Numbered from the stretch's first letter, positions 1-10,935 are shown. The stretch is 64,000 bases of DNA from Azoarcus sp. Aa7 (GCF_014822185.1 NZ_QVLR01000056.1:62001-126000); one strand, 5' to 3'. The notes: generated by a model not told the origin, from the letters alone. Numbers and translations: made by a program.

Positions 1-1201
<1,201 letters not shown>

Positions 1202-1627
1202 ATGCAGATCGGTGTCGATACCCAGAGGGCAGTCGAGAACAAGCGCATCTTCGTCGTCGATGACGACGAGGTCAGCGGCATCGCGCTGCAGTTCATGCTT
1301 GCCGACGAAAACGAGACGCACGTGTTCGAGGCGCTCGACGCCGCGCTCGACAAGGCCAGCGCGTGGCCGCCGCAGCTGATCCTGCTCGGGCGCGGGCTGT
1401 GCGTCGGGCAGGAGGCGGCGCTGATCGCGCGCATCAAGGCGAATCTCGCCGGGGTGAAGATCCTGCTCGTGTGCGACGCCTGCAGCGCGCCCGACGTGGC
1501 GATGCTGCGCGCATCGGGCGCCGACGGCATCCTCACGCGACCACTGGATCTGGCGAGCGTACGGCGTAAAGTGGACGGCCAGCTCGGGCGGCGCATGTCG
1601 CTCGGCATCCCTCTCGTCGTCCTCTGA
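1202..1627 (+). CDS. Degenerate response-regulator receiver domain protein next to nifH
   Basis: A stand-alone protein of 141 aa with a CheY-like receiver fold and no output domain. The acidic pocket D20-D21-D22 is kept. The phosphoacceptor aspartate after strand 3 is replaced by glycine (LILLGRG, G63), the usual Thr/Ser is cysteine (C91 in VCDAC), and the conserved lysine is arginine (R113 in TRPLD). It therefore probably cannot be phosphorylated in the standard way and may act by protein-protein contact. ATG 1202 was chosen for its AGGAG site; longer frames upstream lack one. It is divergent from nifH and 10 bp upstream of the globin gene, probably in one transcript with it. A nif link is inferred from position only. 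Confidence 0.8.
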   Translation: MQIGVDTQRAVENKRIFVVDDDEVSGIALQFMLADENETHVFEALDAALDKASAWPPQLILLGRGLCVGQEAALIARIKANLAGVKILLVCDACSAPDVAMLRASGADGILTRPLDLASVRRKVDGQLGRRMSLGIPLVVL

Positions 1628-1637
1628 GGCCGCTCCG

Positions 1638-2045
1638 ATGCACGCTCCCATCCCGAAAATTGTCGCGAATGTGAACCCGCACTACGAGAGGCTCGGTGGC
1701 GAGCCTGCGGTGCGCCGGCTGGTCGAGCGCTTCTATGCGCTGATGTGCGAACTGCCCGAGGCGGAGAAGATCCGCGCGATGCATCCGCAAGACCTGGCGC
1801 ACGCGAAGGAGAAGCTCTTCATGTTCCTGGCCGGCTGGCTGGGCGGGCCGCCGCTGTACGCCGAGCGCCACGGCCCCCCGCGCCTCGGACGCGCCCACGC
1901 CGGCTTCGGCATCGACCGCTCCGCGCGTGACGCGTGGATGCTGTGCATGACGCGCGCGCTCGACGAGCAGGTGGCCGACGCGGAGCTGCGAGCGCAACTC
2001 GTCGCAGCGTTCGCCAAAGTGGCAGATTCGATCACGCGGCACTGA
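1638..2045 (+). CDS. Group 2 truncated haemoglobin
   Basis: A haem protein of 135 aa, matching the size of bacterial truncated globins (2/2 fold). Seen: N-terminal NPHYERLGG, the E-F region LFMFLAGWLGGPPLY, a proximal histidine in RAHAGFGI, and Trp in RDAWMLCM at the G8 position typical of group 2. Such globins bind O2 or NO; near nif genes a role in oxygen buffering or NO removal is plausible but inferred. The gene lies 10 bp after the pseudo-receiver stop, with GAGG overlapping that stop as a ribosome site, so the two are probably co-transcribed. Confidence 0.9.
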   Translation: MHAPIPKIVANVNPHYERLGGEPAVRRLVERFYALMCELPEAEKIRAMHPQDLAHAKEKLFMFLAGWLGGPPLYAERHGPPRLGRAHAGFGIDRSARDAWMLCMTRALDEQVADAELRAQLVAAFAKVADSITRH

Positions 2046-2186
2046 GCGGGAATGCGCCACTGCGTCTGCCTATGGCGCAGGCGCCGCCGCTGTTGGTATC
2101 GTGCTGGTTTCGCGGCCACCGGCTGCCGCGGTGACCCGCGCTGACCCGCAGTGCGCGCCCGCATCCGCTCCGCGCCAGACCAGATC

Positions 2187-3347
2187 ATGCCCCCCGACAA
2201 CCGATACCCGCCTTCCGCGCCGCCGCGCGACCGCTTCCTGCAGCGCCTGCTCGTCGTCGCGCTCGCACTCGCTGCCTTGATGCTGCTGTGGAGAGTGCTG
2301 CCCGCCATTGAGGACTGGTTCAGCCCGAAACAGGCGGCCGAGCGCACCGTCACGCCGCGAGGCGACCTCGCCGCCGACGAGAAGTCGACGATCGAGTTGT
2401 TCGAGCACGCGCGCAATTCGGTGGTGTACATCAGCACCGCCGAGTTCGTGCGCGACGCGTGGACGCGCAACGTGATGACGGTGCCGCGCGGCACCGGGTC
2501 GGGCTTCATCTGGGACGATGCCGGGCATGTGGTGACGAACTTCCACGTGATCCGCGGTGCTGCGCAGGCGACCGTGAAGCTCGCGGACGGGCGCGATTAC
2601 CAGGCGGCGCTGGTCGGCGTGAGCCCCGCGCACGACATCGCGGTGCTCAGGATTGGCGTGGGTTTCAAGCGTCCGCCGCCGGTGCCGGTCGGCACCAGCG
2701 GCGACCTCAAGGTCGGGCAGAAGGTATTCGCGATCGGCAACCCCTTCGGCCTCGACTGGACGCTCACGACCGGCATCGTGTCGGCGCTGGACCGCTCGCT
2801 GCCGGGCGAAGACGGCGGGACCAACATCGAGCACCTGATCCAGACCGACGCGGCGATCAATCCGGGCAACTCGGGCGGGCCGTTGCTCGACTCCAACGGG
2901 CGGCTGATCGGCATCAACACCGCGATCTACAGCCCCTCGGGCGCGTCGGCGGGCATCGGCTTCTCGGTCCCGGTCGATACCGTGATGCGCGTGGTGCCCC
3001 AGCTGATCAGGAACGGGAAGTACGTGCGCCCGGTGATGGGTATCGAGATCGACGAGGGTGTGAACGCGCGCCTCGTGCGCGAGCTCGAGGTCGAGGGCGT
3101 CGTGGTGCTGCGTGTCGTGCCCGGCTCGGCCGCTGCCAAGGCCGGCCTGCGCGGCATCCGGCAGGACCGCGACGGCAGCCTGTATCCGGGCGACATCATC
3201 GTGTCGGTCGACGGCAAGGCGGTCGATACCGTCGCGAAGCTCTCCGCGCTGCTCGACGAGCGCCGTGTCGGCGACACCGTCGCGATCGGCGTGCTGCGCG
3301 AAGGCAAGGAGCAGACCCTGTCGGTGACGCTGCAGCCGGGCATCTGA
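2187..3347 (+). CDS. HtrA/DegS-like trypsin-fold periplasmic serine protease
   Basis: About 386 aa: a short cytoplasmic N-terminus, one membrane anchor (about residues 20-36, LLVVALALAALMLLW), a trypsin-like protease domain and one C-terminal PDZ domain. The single anchor and single PDZ are DegS-like. The triad is visible: His in VTNFHVI, Asp in HDIAVL and Ser in GNSGGPL. It would be tethered to the inner membrane and act in the periplasm on misfolded or regulated substrates. The start is uncertain: ATG 2187 lacks a good ribosome site and a GTG at 2151 is in the same frame. It follows the globin gene after 141 bp and converges on clpX 14 bp away. Confidence 0.92.
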   Translation: MPPDNRYPPSAPPRDRFLQRLLVVALALAALMLLWRVLPAIEDWFSPKQAAERTVTPRGDLAADEKSTIELFEHARNSVVYISTAEFVRDAWTRNVMTVPRGTGSGFIWDDAGHVVTNFHVIRGAAQATVKLADGRDYQAALVGVSPAHDIAVLRIGVGFKRPPPVPVGTSGDLKVGQKVFAIGNPFGLDWTLTTGIVSALDRSLPGEDGGTNIEHLIQTDAAINPGNSGGPLLDSNGRLIGINTAIYSPSGASAGIGFSVPVDTVMRVVPQLIRNGKYVRPVMGIEIDEGVNARLVRELEVEGVVVLRVVPGSAAAKAGLRGIRQDRDGSLYPGDIIVSVDGKAVDTVAKLSALLDERRVGDTVAIGVLREGKEQTLSVTLQPGI

Positions 3348-3361
3348 GCCGCGGTCCGCGC

Positions 3362-4648
<1,287 letters not shown>

Positions 4649-4665
4649 TTTGCAGGACTCCCCGG

Positions 4666-5295
<630 letters not shown>

Positions 5296-5340
5296 GGGGT
5301 GCTCTCCTTTTCCGGGAGGGGGACCTGTTGTGGGGGGGGG

Positions 5341-6189
5341 TTATGCCGCCGTCGCCTCGGCGCCGAGCGTGGCGAACCGCGCCCCGAATTCGGCCAGCGG
5401 CAGGTCGATGCGCGTGATGTTCTGTTCGGCGAGGAAGCGCAGCTCGTTGCGCGTCGGCTCGCCCGGCAGCACCGCCCAGTGGCGGTCCGACGAGCGTTTC
5501 ATGATCTGGCGCGCGAAGGTGCGCTGCAGCTGGTCATTGAAGCGGCAGCCGAGGAAGAGGAAGTTGCGTCCGTCGCGCAGCACCTGCACGGCCTGCGGGA
5601 TCGGCGTCTGGATGTCGATCTCGGTCAGCACTTCGACGTAGTCGGAGTCGGAGATGAGGTAGTTGCCGGCCGGCGCGCGCGCGCCCAGCGGCTTGTAGAG
5701 CAGCGTCGTCCAGCCCGACGCGTATTCGTCGGGCACCACCGTGCCGTCGGCGCCGTAGAAGCCGAACCAGTTGCCGAAATGCTCGGACTGCGACAGGCCC
5801 TGCACCTGGCCCCAGTCGGCACGCGGGGCGAGGGCGGCCTGCATCGCGTCGTCGTACCAGGCATCGACGACGAGCGGCAGCGGCAGTTCGGCGAGACGGC
5901 GGTGCAGGGCGCCGGGTGGCACGCTCGCCGCGTAGGCTTCGTTCATCAACGCGACGAGGCTCTTGCGGTGCTTGAAGTTCTCGATGTATTGCGCCGCGGC
6001 GGTGAGTTTGTTGCGGATCTTGTGCGGCACGGTGGTCTTCGCGGTGAGCTGCGCGACGAGCCGCTCGGGCGAGGGCGGCACCGGTGCGTCGGGCACGAGG
6101 TCCAGCAGGCCGGGGCCGAGGTAGGGGATCAGCGCGCCGCGTGCGAGCGAGGCGGCAATGTCTTCCAGCAGTTGCGCGTTGGCAGTCAT
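5341..6189 (-). CDS. SIR2-fold protein of the nif operon, catalytic histidine missing
   Basis: 282 aa, cytoplasmic. Matches the SIR2-like layout: an N-terminal GALIPYLGPGLL nucleotide loop, then LLYKPLGA and ISDSDYVEV where active members read K-L-H-G followed by an (S/T)-x-x-D-Y segment, then NFLFLGCRFNDQ. In this alignment the catalytic His is L168, so NAD-dependent deacetylase or NADase chemistry is unlikely. It may still bind a nucleotide. ATG 6189 is chosen over an upstream in-frame ATG because GGAGA lies 8-9 nt before it. It lies 22 bp after the DegT-like gene. Function unknown. Confidence 0.75.
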   Translation of the reverse strand: MTANAQLLEDIAASLARGALIPYLGPGLLDLVPDAPVPPSPERLVAQLTAKTTVPHKIRNKLTAAAQYIENFKHRKSLVALMNEAYAASVPPGALHRRLAELPLPLVVDAWYDDAMQAALAPRADWGQVQGLSQSEHFGNWFGFYGADGTVVPDEYASGWTTLLYKPLGARAPAGNYLISDSDYVEVLTEIDIQTPIPQAVQVLRDGRNFLFLGCRFNDQLQRTFARQIMKRSSDRHWAVLPGEPTRNELRFLAEQNITRIDLPLAEFGARFATLGAEATAA

Positions 6190-6211
6190 TTTTCGGTCTC
6201 CGTGGGATGGA

Positions 6212-7360
6212 TCAGTAGATCGCCGCGCCGGCGCCGACATTCACCGACGAATCCTTGGCGGTCTGAACGATGAAGCGCACCTGGTCTTCGCTCAGGTGGG
6301 CATGGAAGGGCAGCGCCAGCGCGCGATCGGCGATCTTTTCGGTGACCTTCAGGTCGCCGCGCTTGTAGCCCAGCGTGGTGTAGAAGTACTGCTGGTGCAG
6401 CGGGTTGCAGAAGGCCGCGGCCTCGATCGATTCGGTGCCGAGGTCGTCGACGATCTGGTTACGCGCGCTCTTCGTGAAGCGCGTGCCCAGATGCACGAGG
6501 AACAGCATCCAGTGGATCTCGTCGACCTCGGGCGCGAGGTAGGGCGGCTTGATGCCTTCGAAGGATTGGATCTGGCCGAGGTAGTGGATCTCGACCGTCT
6601 TGCGCCGCGCGAGGATCTCGTCGATGCGCGCGAGCTGTGCGAGGCCCAGCGCGGCGGTGAGGTCGCTGATCGCGGCCTGGGCGGGCACGCGGTTGGCGAT
6701 CGAGATCGAGAAGCGCTCGTCGAGGGCGCGGCTGCGGTGGTAGCGCAGCTCGCTCGCGAGTTCCGGGTCGTCGGTGACGATCATCCCGCCTTCGCCGCAG
6801 CACAGGGCCGAGGGCTGCGAGAAGTCGAAGATCGCGAGGTCGCCGAAGCCGCCGACAAGCCTGCCCTGGTAGCGCGAGCCGATCGCCTCGGTGGAGTCCT
6901 CGATCAGCTTCAGGCTGTGCGTCGTCGCGAGCTGGCGGAACTCGTTCCACGCCGCCGGGTGGCCATTGGTGTTGCCGGCGACGATCGCGCGGGTGCGCGG
7001 CGTGATCTTCTGCGCGGCCTTGTCCGGCGCGAGGCAGCCGGACCAGTAGTCGATCTCGGCGAACACCGGCGTCGCGCCGGCGAGCACGATGGCGTGGGCG
7101 ATCTGGTGCCAGCCGTAGGCCGACGCGATCACCTCGTCGCCGGGGCCGATGCCCAGCGCGCGCAGGCCCAGCATCAGGCCCAGCGTGCCGCTCGCGACCG
7201 CGACGCCGTAGCGGCGGCCGACGTAGTCGGCGAACTCGTCCTCGAAGGCTTCGAGCCGCGGGCCGGCCGAGACGCGCGACGATTTCAGCACCGCGCTCAC
7301 CGCGTCGATCTCGGCGTGGCTCATGTCCGGGTCGGCGAGGGGGATCCAGTCGTCGTCCAT
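6212..7360 (-). CDS. DegT/DnrJ/EryC1/StrS-family protein lacking the PLP lysine
   Basis: 382 aa, the usual size for this fold type I aminotransferase family. Family features seen: VASGTLGLMLGLRALGIG, PGDEVIAS, an ED dyad (IEDSTEAIGS) and the GEGG turn. The PLP-binding lysine normally five residues before GEGG is serine here (S184 in QPSALCCGEGG; codon TCG confirmed). It cannot form the internal aldimine by the normal route. Some family members without the lysine are dehydratases or binding proteins. Its place between the SIR2-like gene and a small unknown in the nif operon suggests an accessory role in fixation, but none can be named. Confidence 0.85.
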   Translation of the reverse strand: MDDDWIPLADPDMSHAEIDAVSAVLKSSRVSAGPRLEAFEDEFADYVGRRYGVAVASGTLGLMLGLRALGIGPGDEVIASAYGWHQIAHAIVLAGATPVFAEIDYWSGCLAPDKAAQKITPRTRAIVAGNTNGHPAAWNEFRQLATTHSLKLIEDSTEAIGSRYQGRLVGGFGDLAIFDFSQPSALCCGEGGMIVTDDPELASELRYHRSRALDERFSISIANRVPAQAAISDLTAALGLAQLARIDEILARRKTVEIHYLGQIQSFEGIKPPYLAPEVDEIHWMLFLVHLGTRFTKSARNQIVDDLGTESIEAAAFCNPLHQQYFYTTLGYKRGDLKVTEKIADRALALPFHAHLSEDQVRFIVQTAKDSSVNVGAGAAIY

Positions 7361-7376
7361 GATGGAACTCCGGTGG

Positions 7377-7640
7377 CTATTTGTGTGCGGCGATCACGAC
7401 GCCGCCGGCGCGCTGCGGGTCGGCAGTGATGCGCCAGCAGTGGTCGGAGTTGTCGACGAGGAAGAGGTCGTAGCCGCCGGCGTGCAGCGCGGGCGTCTCG
7501 CCGTCCATGTCGGAGGCGTCGCAGCGCGTGAACACCATGCCGGGAAACGCGGCGCGCAGCACCGGCAGCGGGTTCTCGGCGGGGGTGGCGCGGCCCAGCA
7601 GCGAGCACACGTGTTCGAGTTGTTGGGGGGACATCGACAT
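7377..7640 (-). CDS. Small nif-operon protein of unknown function
   Basis: 87 aa starting MSMSPQQLEH; soluble, with no cysteine cluster (two lone Cys), and containing FTRCDASDMDGETPAL and VDNSDHCWRITAD. It resembles short proteins found in nif clusters of Azoarcus relatives, possibly those named DUF6129, but I cannot confirm that family. Two in-frame ATGs, 7640 and 7634, are possible starts; GAGG upstream favours 7640. It lies 16 bp before the DegT-like gene and 83 bp after nifT, with a palindromic repeat in that gap. Confidence 0.7.
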   Translation of the reverse strand: MSMSPQQLEHVCSLLGRATPAENPLPVLRAAFPGMVFTRCDASDMDGETPALHAGGYDLFLVDNSDHCWRITADPQRAGGVVIAAHK

Positions 7641-7655
7641 ATCAGGCCTCCCGCC

Positions 7656-7696
7656 GGGCCGCCCCAAGGGAGGCCTGCGCCCCCTTGGGGGGCCGC
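7656..7696. repeat. Palindromic repeat inside the nif operon
   Basis: Left arm GGGCCGCCCCAAGGG (7656-7670) and right arm CCCTTGGGGGGCCGC (7682-7696) form an imperfect inverted repeat between nifT and the next gene. Elements of this kind are commonly dispersed in Rhodocyclales and Burkholderiales intergenic regions. It could form an mRNA hairpin that tunes downstream expression. Confidence 0.6.
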
Positions 7697-7723
7697 GAAC
7701 AAAGTGAGCGTGGGGGTCTCATA

Positions 7724-7933
7724 TCAGTCTCCCAGGCGCCGCGCTTCGACCGTGATCGGCAGCCGCGTGTCGGCCGCGAGGTCCGGCAGCTCAAGCTGCC
7801 AGCCGTTGCCGAGCGTGATCTTGCCGCCCCACATGCCTTCCTTCTCCATCGCGACGATCGGCTCTTCGAGGTCCTTCTTCGGCACGTAGGCCGACAGCGC
7901 GCCGGCGTGGTCCTTGCGGATCATGACTTTCAT
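7724..7933 (-). CDS. nifT: NifT/FixU protein
   Basis: 69 aa, matching the size of NifT/FixU. It begins MKVMIRK and contains KDLEEPIV, GMWGG and NGWQLELPD, which are family hallmarks. The function is unclear in all species, and mutants usually still fix nitrogen. It usually follows nifHDK; here it sits 31 bp after nifS in the nifB operon. Longer frames upstream overlap nifS and were not used. Confidence 0.92.
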   Translation of the reverse strand: MKVMIRKDHAGALSAYVPKKDLEEPIVAMEKEGMWGGKITLGNGWQLELPDLAADTRLPITVEARRLGD

Positions 7934-7964
7934 GGTGCGAACTCCAGGTTTGCGTGAATCGGAT

Positions 7965-9110
7965 TCATGCCGCCTTCCCGAGCAGCGGGCGGACGATGCC
8001 GGGCAGCAGGTCGAGCACCCGGTCGATGTCCTCTGCGGTCGTATCGCGCCCGAGCGAAAAGCGCACGGCGGCGAGCGCCTCGGCGCGGCTCCGGCCCATC
8101 GCGAGGAGCACCGGCGAGGGCTCGGTGCCGCCCGCGGCGCAGGCCGAACCGCTGGAGGCGCACACGCCGGCGCGGTCGAGGCGGTCGAGCACGATCTCGG
8201 CGTCGATCGACGCGAAGCGCAGGTTCGAGGTGTTGGCGAGGCGCCCGGCCGGCGCGCCGTTGATATGCACCTGCGGCAGGCGCTGCAGCAGGCCGAACTC
8301 GAGCCGGTCGCGCAGCGCGGCGATGCGGGGAACGTCCTCGGCCACGGCGCGGGCCGCAAGTTCCGCGGCGACGCCGAAGCCGACGATCGCCGCGAGGTTC
8401 TCGGTGCCGCCGCGCCGGCCGCGTTCCTGGTGGCCGAAGACGAGCGGCGGCAGCGCGAACTCCTTGCGCACGTGGAGCGCGCCGACGCCCTTGGGGCCGT
8501 GCAGCTTGTGCGCCGACAGCGTCAGCAGGTCGACCGGCAGCTGCGACAGGTCGATCGGCACGCGTCCTGCCGCCTGCACGGCATCGCAGTGGAACAGCAC
8601 GCCGCGGCGCTGCGCGATCGCCGCGATGTCGGTGACCGGGAACAGCACGCCGGTCTCGTTGTTGGCCCACATCAGGCTCACGAGCGCGGTGTCGTCGCCG
8701 ATCGCGTCATCCACTCCGGCGAGGTCGAGGCGGCCTTCCGCATCGACGCCGAGCGTCGTCACGCGCACGCCGCGGCTTTCCAGATGGCGGAAGAGCATCT
8801 GCGAGGACGGATGCTCGACCGCGCTGGTGACGACGTGGCGCCGGTCCGGCCGCGCGGCGAGGGCGCCGAGGATCGCCATGTGGTTGGCTTCGGTGGCGCT
8901 CGCCGTGAACACGATGCGCGCGGCGGCGCTGCCGATCATGGCCGCGACCTGCGCGCGCGCGGCGTTGAGCCGCGCCTTCGCCGCCGTGCCGAGGCGATGC
9001 GCGCTCGACGGATTGCCCCAGCAGTCGGCGAGGCACGCCGTCATCGCCGCGACGACTTCCGGCGCGGGCCGCGTCGTCGCGTTGTGGTCGAGGTAGATCG
9101 GCGCGTCCAT
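7965..9110 (-). CDS. nifS: Cysteine desulfurase NifS
   Basis: PLP enzyme (381 aa) that takes sulfur from cysteine for nitrogenase Fe-S clusters. Seen: N-terminal IYLDHNATT, SATEANHMA, PLP lysine K202 (LSAHKLHGPKG) and the persulfide cysteine C324 in SSGSACAAG. It is separated from nifU, which is not in the window, and lies 16 bp after the DUF3024-like gene. The short loop around the active Cys and the NifS-like order of motifs favour NifS over IscS. Confidence 0.96.
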   Translation of the reverse strand: MDAPIYLDHNATTRPAPEVVAAMTACLADCWGNPSSAHRLGTAAKARLNAARAQVAAMIGSAAARIVFTASATEANHMAILGALAARPDRRHVVTSAVEHPSSQMLFRHLESRGVRVTTLGVDAEGRLDLAGVDDAIGDDTALVSLMWANNETGVLFPVTDIAAIAQRRGVLFHCDAVQAAGRVPIDLSQLPVDLLTLSAHKLHGPKGVGALHVRKEFALPPLVFGHQERGRRGGTENLAAIVGFGVAAELAARAVAEDVPRIAALRDRLEFGLLQRLPQVHINGAPAGRLANTSNLRFASIDAEIVLDRLDRAGVCASSGSACAAGGTEPSPVLLAMGRSRAEALAAVRFSLGRDTTAEDIDRVLDLLPGIVRPLLGKAA

Positions 9111-9126
9111 GATCGCGGGCCGGGGC

Positions 9127-9510
9127 TCAGGGCCAGAAGACGCGGAAGGGGTCGGCGAGCAGCGCCATCAGCACGGCGTCGAGCTGGCGGCCGCGGTCGT
9201 AATACATCCACTCGCCACCTGAATGATCCTTCGAGTACAACCGCCAGTGGCCGTCGGCGGCGTCCCAGGCGAGGCGCGCGATGTCGATGTCGCCGCCGCT
9301 CTCGTCCACGTTGCGCGAGCAGCACGGGCTGACGACGCGGTAGCCGTCGTCGCAGGCTTCGACGCGCGGCGACACGTAGCGGTAGCGGATGCGCTTTTCG
9401 AGCAGGCGCTCGATGCGCCGCAGGTCCAGTTCATTGGGCTGGGCGCGGAAGCCGAAGCGCGGCGTCGCGGCCGCCTTGACCGGGGCAGGAGCGGGGGCGG
9501 AGGGGTTCAT
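9127..9510 (-). CDS. DUF3024-like nif-associated protein
   Basis: 127 aa: a Pro/Ala-rich N-terminus followed by a domain with RIRYRYVSPRV, YRVVSPCCSRNVD and a C-terminal ALLADPFRVFW. This fits the DUF3024 proteins that recur in nif clusters; that assignment rests on memory of the motif. The paired cysteines (CC in SPCCSRN) could bind metal. Start ATG 9510 has GGGAG 8 nt upstream; two earlier ATGs in frame (9531, 9525) lack one. Function unknown. Confidence 0.75.
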   Translation of the reverse strand: MNPSAPAPAPVKAAATPRFGFRAQPNELDLRRIERLLEKRIRYRYVSPRVEACDDGYRVVSPCCSRNVDESGGDIDIARLAWDAADGHWRLYSKDHSGGEWMYYDRGRQLDAVLMALLADPFRVFWP

Positions 9511-9527
9511 CGCAGGGGCTCCCATGA

Positions 9528-9770
9528 TCACGACGCCCGGGCGATTTCGTCTTCGAGGCAGCCGATCACGCTGCCGTCGGGGAACTCGACCAGATACACC
9601 GGGGTGTCGGTCTCGGTGTGGCGGCCCACCTGCACGACCTCGCCGACGGTCCCCGCGCCCGCGAGCAGCGCGTCGGGCTCGCGGTCGGGGTAGGAGCCGT
9701 CGTTGATCAGGTCGGCGAGGGCGACCACGCGCATGCCCCAGTCGAATTTGGGCAGTTTCGGATCGATCAT
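9528..9770 (-). CDS. Second NifZ-like protein
   Basis: 80 aa with the NifZ fold pattern: LPKFDWGMRVVAL, INDGSYP, GTVGEVVQVG and VYLVEFPDGSVIGCLEDEI. It overlaps nifZ by 4 bp (ATGA), which implies translational coupling. NifZ helps build the P-cluster of NifDK. This gene may represent the second half of longer NifZ proteins carried as a separate gene, or a duplicated copy. Confidence 0.85.
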   Translation of the reverse strand: MIDPKLPKFDWGMRVVALADLINDGSYPDREPDALLAGAGTVGEVVQVGRHTETDTPVYLVEFPDGSVIGCLEDEIARAS

Positions 9771-10129
9771 GACGATGCTCCCGCAGAGTGTTCGAGATCG
9801 GCCACGGCCGTTTCGCCCGCGGCCTCGTCTTCGTCCGCGTCCTCGTCCTCGTCCTCGTCGTAGTCGAGCGATTCCAGCTCGCGCCCCTTCATGCCGACGC
9901 GGTAGCCGTGATCGACGAATTCGACGCCGTAGATGTAGAACTGCTGCAGGAAGGTGCCGATGCTGCTGACGTAGCCGACATCGCCCTTCTTCACGAGGAT
10001 GTCGCCGATCTCGCGGCCCGGAAAGGTGCCGTCGTTGCGTACCGTCTTCGTGCTCATCACCTTCTCGCCGTAACCGAAGCGCGGGGGGCTGTTGAGTTCG
10101 ACGATGTCGCCGTCACGATTGATCTTCAT
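9767..10129 (-). CDS. nifZ: NifZ
   Basis: 120 aa. NifZ is needed for maturation of the second P-cluster pair of the MoFe protein. Seen: FGYGEKVMSTKTVRNDGTFPG, GDVGYVSSIGTFLQ and YGVEFVDHGYRVG, followed by a very acidic low-complexity stretch (DYDEDEDEDADEDE, about residues 89-102). That acidic tail is unusual, and the gene stops where longer NifZ proteins continue. It lies 25 bp after the LRV gene. Confidence 0.93.
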   Translation of the reverse strand: MKINRDGDIVELNSPPRFGYGEKVMSTKTVRNDGTFPGREIGDILVKKGDVGYVSSIGTFLQQFYIYGVEFVDHGYRVGMKGRELESLDYDEDEDEDADEDEAAGETAVADLEHSAGASS

Positions 10130-10154
10130 GGCCTTGTCCTCGGGTTGGTCGGGT

Positions 10155-10925
10155 TCATGCGACGCGATCCTCGCTGCGTGCGCGCGCGGCCTCGCGCACC
10201 GCCGCGTCCTCGTCCTCGAGCAGCGGGCCGAGGCGCGCGGGCTCGATGCGTTGTGCGACTTCGTAGCGGATGCGCCAGTCGGGGTCGTCGATCAGCAGCG
10301 GCAGCTGCGCCGCAGGCAGGCGCTGCGCGACCACCAGGCGCACCGCCGGGTCGGCGTCGTCCGCCATCCTGCGCAGGCTGTCGGCGTCGATGCGCCGCGC
10401 GACCTCGGCGCGCACTTCGCGGTCCGGGTCGCGCAGCAGCAGTCGCAGCAGGCCGGGCGGCAGGCGGCGCGCGATCACCGTGCGCACGTAGTAGTCGGGG
10501 TCGTCGAGCATGGTCTTCAGCGACGACGGTTCCATCCGCGCCGCGACGCGGATGCGCACCTCGCGATCCGGGTCGTCGCGCAGCTGCAACAGGTAGCGCT
10601 GCGGCAGGCGCTGCGCGACGCTCCAGCGCACCGTCTCGTCGGGGTCGCCCAGCAGGCGCGGCAGCAGGAAGAGGTCGGCGTGCTTGGCGGCGACCGCGCG
10701 CACCTCGAAGTACGGGTGGTCGAGGCAGGCGTCGGCCACCTTCGGGTTCCACGCGAAGAAGCGGTCGATGCGCTTGGCGTAGCGGTCGGCGACGCAGGCG
10801 TGGCCCGGTTCGCAGCGCCCCGCGGCGCGCAGCTCGCGCTGCGGGCAGATGTCGCAGTCGAGCGCCCGACCCTGCCAGTCGACGGCGGGGATGCCGTCGG
10901 AGGGGGTGTCGGGGGCGGGGGCCAT
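10155..10925 (-). CDS. LRV-repeat iron-sulfur protein
   Basis: 256 aa. The N-terminal Fe-S segment has C24-x2-C27-x10-C38-x5-C44. The rest is a run of about 24-residue leucine-rich-variant repeats (DDPDREVRIRVAARM, DDPDYYVRTVIARRL, RDPDREVRAEVARRI and similar). The same type of protein was first described from an Azotobacter vinelandii nif region. It probably acts as a scaffold or electron/cluster carrier in NifB or cofactor assembly; this is inference. It lies 10 bp after the IscA-like gene. Confidence 0.9.
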   Translation of the reverse strand: MAPAPDTPSDGIPAVDWQGRALDCDICPQRELRAAGRCEPGHACVADRYAKRIDRFFAWNPKVADACLDHPYFEVRAVAAKHADLFLLPRLLGDPDETVRWSVAQRLPQRYLLQLRDDPDREVRIRVAARMEPSSLKTMLDDPDYYVRTVIARRLPPGLLRLLLRDPDREVRAEVARRIDADSLRRMADDADPAVRLVVAQRLPAAQLPLLIDDPDWRIRYEVAQRIEPARLGPLLEDEDAAVREAARARSEDRVA

Positions 10926-10935
10926 GACCGGTGCC

